Source: Bacteroidota bacterium (GTDB lineage Bacteria; Bacteroidota; Bacteroidia; Chitinophagales; Saprospiraceae). Taken from it: a stretch of DNA of 7,667 nucleotides. The position numbers and the translations under genes were made by a program. A model generated the notes under the pieces. It saw only the letters and a list, made by a program, of their open reading frames with translations, made no database searches and was not told the origin of the DNA. Where the stretch lies: the NCBI GenBank assembly GCA_024277695.1, contig JAJRUR010000268.1, forward strand, positions 1-7,667, given 5' to 3'. Shown here piece by piece: positions 1-5,800 of this stretch (positions within the stretch are counted from its first letter, which is position 1; each line of letters opens with the position of its first letter).

Positions 1-8
1 ATTTTAAT

Positions 9-16
9 TATTTTTG
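9..16 (+). promoter_or_regulatory. Bacteroidota -7 promoter element of the peroxidase gene
   Basis: TATTTTTG matches the Bacteroidota sigma-A -7 consensus TAnnTTTG at every fixed position. It would start transcription near base 23 and leave a leader of about 33 bases before the ATG at 56. The -33 TTG element would lie left of the window edge and cannot be checked. The box overlaps the TTG at 14-16 that would otherwise be the first possible start codon, which argues for the ATG at 56. The surrounding DNA is AT-rich, so a chance match is possible. Confidence 0.5.
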
Positions 17-55
17 TACAACAAAATCACCAAGAGAGAAGTTATTTTGTATAAT

Positions 56-1165
56 ATGCATTGGACTCAGATATATATCTTGCCTTTATTGCTCGGTGTG
101 GCTTTTTTGTCAAGTTGCCGTAAGAATCCACCGGTTGATGACGCCGGTGATCTGAGCAAAATTGCATACCAACCGGTCAGTTATGAGGTAGAAATTCCGG
201 AAATATATAAAAGTCTTGGACTGGAGATACCAATAGACAACCCGATAACCGTTGAGGGACTAGACTTGGGGCATAAACTTTTTTTTGATCCGATTCTATC
301 AGTAGATAGTACAGTAAGTTGTGCGAGTTGTCACCTACCTCGTGGAGCTTTAACCGACAATCTACCGCAAAGTTTTGGAGTAGAAAACAAATTGGGTAGG
401 CGTTCGGCCATGAGTTTGCTCAATGTCGGTTTTTTCAAAAATGGATTGTTTTGGGACGGACGAGCAGAAAATCTGGAAGCACAAGCACTCATCCCAATTC
501 AAGATCCGGTGGAGATGGCGCATAGCCTCGTAGGAGTAGAAACTGCTCTACGTACTCATAAAGAATATCCGGCTGCATTCAGAAGAGCTTTTGGGATCGA
601 TCATATTGATCAGATCAATGCCTCCCTTGTCGCCAAAGCTCTCGCCCAATACCAACGAACACTCATCTCCGGTGGTCAAGCCAAATTTGATCGCTTCCTC
701 CGCAACGAATATTTATTTACAGACGAAGAACAAAACGGATTTGATATGTTTTTTGATGCCAATCCTGATATTCCTGATGCCGAATGTGCCCACTGCCACC
801 CTTCACCACTTTTTACTTCCAACCAATATATTAATAACGGACTTGATACCGTCAGTTCCTTAGAAGACTTTGAGGATCAGGGACGTGGAGCAGTAAGCAA
901 CAAACGCATCGACAATGGACGTTTTAGAGTTCCCACTTTGCGCAACATAGAATTTTCAGCACCCTACATGCATGACGGACGTTTTGCAACACTGGATGAA
1001 GTACTTGATCACTACAATCACGGTGGCTTCCCTGCAGATAATATCGATGCCAATATGAGAGCCATTCAACTCTCCGAAGAAGAAAAACAGGACTTGATTA
1101 GCTTTCTAAAAACCCTCACGGATACATCCTATTACCAAAATCCTCTCTTTTTTAGTCCATTTTGA
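56..1165 (+). CDS. Di-heme cytochrome c peroxidase (CCP/MauG family) lipoprotein
   Basis: A 369-residue di-heme peroxidase of the bacterial CcpA/MauG family. Classical members reduce H2O2 to water in the periplasm using electrons from small c-type cytochromes or azurin-like donors; some relatives oxidise other substrates. Two heme c sites are visible: C89-A-S-C92-H93 and C244-A-H-C247-H248. Between them lie the family signatures FWDGRA (132-137) and QDPVEM (149-154); after the second heme comes PYMHDGRFATLDEV (303-316). By family analogy M305 is the distal ligand of the high-potential heme, and W133 and E153 lie in the peroxidatic region. Residues 1-21 form a short lipoprotein signal with lipobox LSSC (C21), so the enzyme is probably anchored to a membrane facing the periplasm. 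The frame can be extended to a TTG at 14, but that codon lies inside the -7 box and the ATG gives a better signal peptide. Length is normal for the family. No cytochrome, mau or partner gene is adjacent, so the donor and true substrate are unknown. Confidence 0.93.
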   Translation: MHWTQIYILPLLLGVAFLSSCRKNPPVDDAGDLSKIAYQPVSYEVEIPEIYKSLGLEIPIDNPITVEGLDLGHKLFFDPILSVDSTVSCASCHLPRGALTDNLPQSFGVENKLGRRSAMSLLNVGFFKNGLFWDGRAENLEAQALIPIQDPVEMAHSLVGVETALRTHKEYPAAFRRAFGIDHIDQINASLVAKALAQYQRTLISGGQAKFDRFLRNEYLFTDEEQNGFDMFFDANPDIPDAECAHCHPSPLFTSNQYINNGLDTVSSLEDFEDQGRGAVSNKRIDNGRFRVPTLRNIEFSAPYMHDGRFATLDEVLDHYNHGGFPADNIDANMRAIQLSEEEKQDLISFLKTLTDTSYYQNPLFFSPF

Positions 1166-1207
1166 TGGCGTACAATATCAAAAAATAGTCGCTGTTCCGG
1201 AAGCGTG

Positions 1208-1236
1208 TGATGAGACTGCTTCGTCGTCCCTCCTCG
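1208..1236. repeat. Interspersed repeat A, copy 1
   Basis: This 29-base unit matches 1394-1422 at 28 of 29 positions; the only difference is G at 1212 against A at 1398. Its core is GCTTCGTCGTCCCTCCTCG. Read on the other strand (CGAGGAGGGACGACGAAGCAG) it resembles, from memory, the widespread bacterial intergenic repeat of the type GTCATTGCGAGG...GAAGCAATCT. The match to copy 2 stops after CCTCG: this copy lacks the following TAGTGACG. Confidence 0.8.
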
Positions 1237-1262
1237 ATAATCCGAGATGTCTAAATCGAGGA
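1231..1262. other. Hairpin at the end of repeat A copy 1
   Basis: TCCTCGAT (1231-1238) and ATCGAGGA (1255-1262) are perfect 8-base inverted arms around a 16-base loop. No T-run follows on the + strand, so it does not look like an intrinsic terminator. It sits 65 bases past the peroxidase stop codon and might still stabilise the 3' end of that transcript. Confidence 0.4.
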
Positions 1263-1266
1263 TCAC

Positions 1267-1314
1267 AAGCGCATAAGCTGTCAAGCGCATAAGCTGTCAA
1301 GCACATAAGCGAGT
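1267..1314. repeat. 16-bp tandem repeat, about 2.7 copies
   Basis: The unit AAGCGCATAAGCTGTC occurs perfectly at 1267-1282 and 1283-1298. A third, decayed unit at 1299-1314 begins AAGCACATAAGC and then diverges. The tract lies between repeat A copy 1 and repeat B copy 1. It is a small minisatellite, the kind of tract that can vary in copy number between strains. Confidence 0.85.
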
Positions 1315-1323
1315 AACGACGCT

Positions 1324-1355
1324 TGTCCCCCTCTGGAGGGGGCTAGGGGGAGGAC
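1324..1355. repeat. Interspersed repeat B, copy 1 (C5/G5 hairpin)
   Basis: A 32-base unit identical to 1432-1463. It holds CCCCCTC-TG-GAGGGGG, a 7-bp perfect hairpin. A second G-run, AGGGGGA, can pair with TCCCCCT instead, so two alternative folds are possible. From memory, close variants of this C-run/CTGGAG/G-run/CTAG/G-run word are very common between genes in Bacteroidota genomes, which supports the assignment to that phylum. Confidence 0.85.
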
Positions 1356-1393
1356 TCTGTTTGCTGATCCTTTGCGGTGAGAACAGCTCCACA

Positions 1394-1430
1394 TGATAAG
1401 ACTGCTTCGTCGTCCCTCCTCGTAGTGACG
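1394..1430. repeat. Interspersed repeat A, copy 2 (longer form)
   Basis: Bases 1394-1422 match repeat A copy 1 with one mismatch, and the unit continues with TAGTGACG to 1430. On the reverse strand it starts CGTCACTACGAGG, close to the recurrent intergenic word CGTCATTGCGAGG. Repeat B copy 2 starts two bases later, so A and B form a composite unit here. Confidence 0.8.
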
Positions 1431-1431
1431 G

Positions 1432-1463
1432 TGTCCCCCTCTGGAGGGGGCTAGGGGGAGGAC
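1432..1463. repeat. Interspersed repeat B, copy 2
   Basis: Identical over 32 bases to 1324-1355, including the CCCCCTC/GAGGGGG hairpin and the alternative AGGGGGA arm. The two copies are 108 bases apart and each follows a copy of repeat A, giving the order A-B-A-B. The perfect identity points to recent duplication, gene conversion or active spread. Confidence 0.87.
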
Positions 1464-1650
1464 AACCCCTTTGTGACTATAAAACCAAATAAATCACCAT
1501 ATCCAGTGCTCAAAAACAAATAGTATTCTTATCAATACCTTTTAATCTCTTATAACAGAATTAAATTTTGTTTTAGATTTTATTAGCACCAATGTTGTGA
1601 CAGTTGTACACAAAATAAATTAAAAAAATATGTTAAAAATTTGGAAATTG

Positions 1651-1671
1651 ATATATATATATTATATATAT
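1651..1671. repeat. Alternating AT low-complexity tract
   Basis: These 21 bases consist only of A and T, almost perfectly alternating and self-complementary. The tract marks the boundary between the AT-rich spacer and the GC-richer island. It could melt easily or extrude a cruciform, but nothing shows a specific function. Confidence 0.7.
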
Positions 1672-1729
1672 GCTCCATTATCAAAAATTCTGCCCGTCCG
1701 AACACACTACACCGACACGGCCGGACAGC

Positions 1730-1762
1730 TTGCCAAAAGCTACTTTGATACGCTTTTGGCAA
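1730..1762. other. Strong 11-bp hairpin in the spacer
   Basis: TTGCCAAAAGC (1730-1740) and GCTTTTGGCAA (1752-1762) are perfect 11-base inverted arms around an 11-base loop. Neither strand has a T-run directly after the stem, so it is not a typical intrinsic terminator. It could be a transcript-end or attenuator structure, a protein-binding palindrome, or the end of a decayed mobile element. It lies 151 bases before the start of the downstream lipoprotein gene. Confidence 0.6.
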
Positions 1763-1913
1763 AATATGAAAGGGGGTAGGCATCATGAGCAAGGACGGTT
1801 GGATGGATGATAGCGGGAGGATCCGTAACGCCAATATGCTCTTGCGATCTTGTAGTACGGGCTGACTCCTAAAAAAGTTGTGAGTGCACCTAGGTTTTTA
1901 AATCTGAATTATT

Positions 1914-2597
1914 ATGAAATACATTCCGTATATACTATTTACAGTTTCCTTATGCTTAATTAGCTCTTGTGGTTTTGAAACAAATGACAATACGCATTCT
2001 GCAACAACAAACCAATACACTCAACTTAGCCTTCGAACTGACTATAAAACATATAAAATGAAGGACTATGGTGACTACTATGCCTTTTTTGAGAAAACAA
2101 CCGGGGACTTTTATTTTTGCTTTGAATGCAACTCAAATCTGCTGCTTGATGAGATTATTTTTGATGGAATAATAACATACAGTCATGAGGGATATATAAG
2201 AGTTCAGGATAAACAAGGAAATTTTGACATTGTTTTTTATGCTCCACACCCTAATAGAATAATTGATGAATCATCATTTGATAGTTCTACTGTAAAACAC
2301 CTAATGAACTACGTTGGCAGAAGTAGTAATGTAGTGGATGATTTCTTCGACGATCCTACATTTTCTTGGGTGCCTGACAATCCGGAAGATTTGAAACCAT
2401 CGTGCGAATGTGTAGATATTACTTCATCACCATGTGGGGATAATGGACATGGAGACGGAGTAGATGGTTGTGATGTCGGTGGTGAAGGATCAACAGGATG
2501 TGGGGTGACTTCCGGAGCTACCGGTTTTGGCACAGGTGCTACAAATGGATGTAATATTAGTTGTGATTCCGGTTATTACGCCTGTTGTAATTACTAG
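1914..2597 (+). CDS. Cysteine/glycine-rich lipoprotein of unknown function
   Basis: I do not recognise this 227-residue protein. Residues 1-19 are a lipoprotein signal (one Lys, hydrophobic core, lipobox LISSC with C19), so the mature protein should be membrane-anchored outside the cytoplasm. Residues 30-160 are rich in Tyr, Phe and Asp and contain C69-F-E-C72; they look like a compact beta-rich domain, which is an inference. Residues 164-227 differ: nine cysteines (164, 166, 174, 186, 196, 213, 217, 224, 225), 16 glycines between 174 and 220, and the ending YYACCNY. Such a tail could hold disulfides or metal, or be a modified or displayed tail; no modifying enzyme is encoded nearby. The ATG at 1914 is directly followed by the signal peptide. 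The gene stands alone between two spacers and converges with the large surface-protein gene. Coding is supported by the intact signal peptide and the coherent composition, not by homology. Confidence 0.8.
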   Translation: MKYIPYILFTVSLCLISSCGFETNDNTHSATTNQYTQLSLRTDYKTYKMKDYGDYYAFFEKTTGDFYFCFECNSNLLLDEIIFDGIITYSHEGYIRVQDKQGNFDIVFYAPHPNRIIDESSFDSSTVKHLMNYVGRSSNVVDDFFDDPTFSWVPDNPEDLKPSCECVDITSSPCGDNGHGDGVDGCDVGGEGSTGCGVTSGATGFGTGATNGCNISCDSGYYACCNY

Positions 2598-2876
2598 TGC
2601 TTCAGTCTTCATCACATAGTCATGCACTTTCACTAGTTCAAAATAGTGGCGCGAGGAATTGCCTAAAACTTCATAATCGTATTACGAGGAAATCTTCGAT
2701 ATAGTTCTTTTATCTATTGCTGGGATGCTGTACAGGCAGACTGTTGCGCCATACAGCGCTCCTCGCAATGTCGTAAGCGTACTATCAATGGGGTCACACA
2801 ATACACAAAGGTATAACACGCGCTACCACCTATGAAAACTTTGTATGGCCACTACAGTTCAGCAGCAGCCATATTA
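2598..2876. other. Convergent spacer without a gene
   Basis: This spacer separates the 3' ends of two convergent genes. It holds the diverged repeat A copy at 2738-2773. I saw no strong terminator: the best inverted pair, TATGGC/GCCATA at 2844-2873, has only a 6-bp stem with an 18-base loop. No tRNA or credible small ORF was found. Confidence 0.5.
2738..2773. repeat. Diverged third copy of repeat A
   Basis: The unit begins AGACTG and ends CTCCTCGCAATGTCG, matching the ends of repeat A copy 2 (AGACTG ... CTCCTCGTAGTGACG). The middle differs: TTGCGCCATACAGCG replaces CTTCGTCGTCC. On the reverse strand it reads CGACATTGCGAGGAGCG, very close to the well-known intergenic word CGTCATTGCGAGGAGCG. 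It is probably an older or different subtype of the same repeat family. Confidence 0.55.
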
Positions 2877-5800
2877 TCATCGAACGATGACCAATTTTCT
2901 GAATCGTATCTGATGAGCTGTTTTGATACGATATGTATAAACTCCAGCAGCTAATTTGGGTAAGAGTATTTGAATATCTCCCCTAGCCTCTTGATGTACA
3001 ACGGCCTTACCGCTAGGGTCAAAAAGACTAAATTTATAATCTCCCTCATAGCTGGTAAGAACATTTAACTGACCGGTACTTTGGTCATAAGGATTAGGAG
3101 CCACAACAAATGTCTCAGCAAGTCCTCGGATCATGACTTGTTGGATATCCGAATAGCTATACTGACCATCCACATCTACTTGCTTCAATCGATAGTAGTT
3201 GATAGATCGTAAAGGTTTGAAGTCCATCAGTGTGTATTTTTGCAGTTCAACACTATTTCCATTTTTTGTTGGAACTGAACCGATAGACTCGAAGTGGATA
3301 CCGTCTTTGCTTCTTTCGATTTCAAAATAACTGTTATTATATTCTCTAGTGGTAGTCCAACTGAGTTTTACAGCATTTTGGTCCGAAATAGCTTCTGCAG
3401 AAAAGCTCAAAAGCTCTATCGGCAAGGCGGTACCCTGCACGATTGTAAACTGGCTAAAAGATGTGATACCATTGCCGGTGCTAAAAGTAATAAAGTTAGA
3501 TCCGGATTGGTCTGCTTTATCCTGTACTGTACCCCAAGTGTCGCCGTCGTCGTTGCTCAATCGCTTGTACATTTCATATTGGTTAGCCGGGGTCAAAATA
3601 CCGGTGAGTCCTCCAAACTTTATACTTGTCAGTTCGTCAAAAGTACTATTGGTACCATAATTTCTTATCACCCAGTATCCCAAATCCGGTACTTGCGGGC
3701 TACCTGCCGGTTTATCCGGGTTAGCTTTTGTCAGTCTCGATACGATCAGGTCACCATTGGGGTAGGCTGCTGCTCCCTGCGGAAAAGTCAAATCTACCTC
3801 GGTGTTCAAAAAATTATAGGTGCCCCCCGCAGTGACAGCTAGTCTGTCACTTACACCACCGGCAAAAGGTCCGGTGGATTGTACCCGAACAGCACTACCA
3901 TTGAGTACAGCATGACGGTTACCCGCGCGATCCATCACAATACCGCTTGGATTGTTCCATTGATAGTAATGTACCAAATCCGGATCATTTTGCGGATATT
4001 TGGTCAAGTGCATCTGCTCTCTGATTTCGTCCGTAGTCATGGCTTTTTTGTATATGGCTACTTCATCCATGATACCTTCAAAATTTCTCGACCAAAAATA
4101 ACTACTGGCAGCTCCCAAACGAATGGTTGCTGTCTTATAATCAGCATTTCCATGAGTACCGTTATGACTGGCTGGCATACCATTGACGTAGAGAGTTACT
4201 ACATTCTGGGTTTTGACCAAAGCCACATGATTCCAAACATTGGGCTCTACGTGCAAGCCGCTATTCCATTGCCAATAAGATGTCCCCGGCCAGTGAAACC
4301 CTAAATTATTATTGTTTCCTCTAAAATTCAATCCCCAGTGACTACCTGATGCTTCTCTTCCAAATATAATACCGTCATAGTCATCCTGAATTCCATTGGT
4401 TTTTATCCAAGCCATCAAAGTGATATCACTATCATCTGCTATATCAAAGCCATCGACACTAGTGAAATCAGATGTGGCAGCTCCCTCCACTGCAAAACCG
4501 GGTACCTCTTCAGGAGAACATTCTGTACCTACGGTGATATCTATTTGACTTTGGAAGCTACCGTTAGATGTGGTGATGGTCATAGTAGCTGTATAAGGGC
4601 CCCCAACGGGATACATAACTTTTGGATTACGAACATTCGTTGCACTCACATATGTGGCACCCGGAAATGACCATGACCAGCTGGGATTACCTTGATAAAT
4701 CGAAAAGTCGTCAAAGTAAAAGGTATCTCTAGCGCAGCTTCCATCCTTGGTATTGACTGTGGCTTGAGCTACTGTCGAAGGGGGTTCAAACAGATCGGCA
4801 CTCCAGACACCCCTTCCATCACCGGCTACTCTAATTTTTCCCCCCTTATAATAGGGTTTGATATCTCTTAATTGTGGTCTGACAGGCATATTGACATCTA
4901 GAAGTTGCCAGCCCATGGTATTATTGCGATAAAAAGCTGCAGTGAGCGAAAGCACATACACTCCACCATTGGTACCGGGTACGGCATGTATGGCTCGTAG
5001 TGCGTGACCTACGAATATATTACTATAGATATCTGTCCAAGAACTTCCTCCATTTGTACTCTTCCAAATGTGATGGGACTGATATCGACCGCACATAAAC
5101 AAGGTGTTTTCATCTTCTTGATCTACAGAGATCATCACTCCCTCGGCACTATTTAAGGCTGATGGGCCGGTGAGTTGCGTAAAACTCTGTCCCAGATTGG
5201 TCGATTTGAACAGACTATAGCCGGACGGGTCAAAAACTGCTACATACATTACATCGGGATTAGCTCTGGAAATTTCTATTTTGGTGACTTTACTGTTAGA
5301 TCCTCCAAAAGATCGAACACTCGTCCATGTAGCACCAAAATCATCTGATCTCCAAAGGGTATTTCCACTACCCGTAAAATGCGTATTGTATGACAAGGGA
5401 TACACCTCTACCTCTGATTCCTTCCAAGTGGTAGAACCTACTGATGCATTGGGAACAATATTATAATTAAACCGACTCACCGGATCCGAGATACCATCGG
5501 GTAGAGATCTACCATTGACCTCGCCGTATCCTTTGGACCAAGCCTTGTCCGGATTCGGATGCTTGATAGCTGCAAAACTTGGTTCTGACCCACCGTAGTT
5601 GAGATACTGTCCAAGGTCATAGGTCTCCTGTCGGGCGGATGTACCATTGTGATAGTGACAACCCGCCTGTGCATCTCGATGCCAGCCTTGATCAAAATAC
5701 CAAAAACTTACAGCATTGATACCATTAGAAAGTACTTCATACGTATCAAAAGTTTCATCAGTAAATTTTATAATCCCTCCATCGTTAGCTACCCACAGGT

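Larger units (their letters stand above)
1464..1913. other. Non-coding spacer: AT-rich half, then a GC-richer island
   Basis: No convincing gene was found in these 450 bases. Up to about 1675 the DNA is strongly AT-rich and ends in an alternating AT tract. From about 1690 to 1870 it is visibly GC-richer and contains the hairpin at 1730-1762. Three short + strand frames are open there: 1670-1810 (46 codons from ATG), 1690-1779 (no start codon), and 1785-1865 (26 codons from ATG, preceded by AAAGGGGG). I recognise none of their products. The abrupt change in base composition could mark the remains of a decayed or inserted gene. No good -7/-33 pair precedes the gene at 1914; TAGGTTTT at 1891-1898 is only a near match without a correctly spaced TTG. 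Confidence 0.55.

Noticed and set aside
591..863. 90-codon + strand ORF inside the peroxidase gene
   Set aside because: It lies wholly within the peroxidase CDS in another frame, and the peroxidase frame carries the conserved heme motifs.
1208..1463. Possible CRISPR array
   Set aside because: Only two copies of each of two different units occur, with unequal spacers and no leader or cas gene; they fit interspersed intergenic repeats.
1583..1834. 83-codon minus-strand ORF in the spacer
   Set aside because: It crosses the AT-only tract and the hairpin, its product is low-complexity in the second half, and I recognise no domain, signal or promoter.
1785..1865. 26-codon ORF preceded by AAAGGGGG
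   Set aside because: It is too short, has no recognisable product, and Bacteroidota make little use of Shine-Dalgarno sites; kept only as part of the island finding.
1891..1898. TAGGTTTT as a promoter for the cysteine-rich lipoprotein gene
   Set aside because: The final base differs from TAnnTTTG, and the only TTG nearby is 10 bases upstream, too close for a -33 element.
2309..2533. 74-codon minus-strand ORF opposite the lipoprotein gene
   Set aside because: Its Pro/Ser-rich product is the antisense shadow of the Gly/Cys-rich tail coded on the + strand.
2806..2813. Minus-strand TACCTTTG, a full -7 match in the convergent spacer
   Set aside because: There is no TTG at the right spacing, it points toward the 3' end of the lipoprotein gene, and no ORF follows; probably chance.
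2844..2873. TATGGC/GCCATA inverted pair as terminator of the large gene
   Set aside because: A 6-bp stem with an 18-base loop is weak, and the nearest T-run is only four bases and not adjacent.
3294..3842. 182-codon + strand ORF and several shorter ones opposite the large surface-protein gene
   Set aside because: They are antisense to well-supported T9SS, FN3-like, LamG and propeller coding sequence and show no domains of their own.
5477..5695. 72-codon minus-strand ORF in another frame of the large gene
   Set aside because: It is an out-of-frame shadow within the propeller region.
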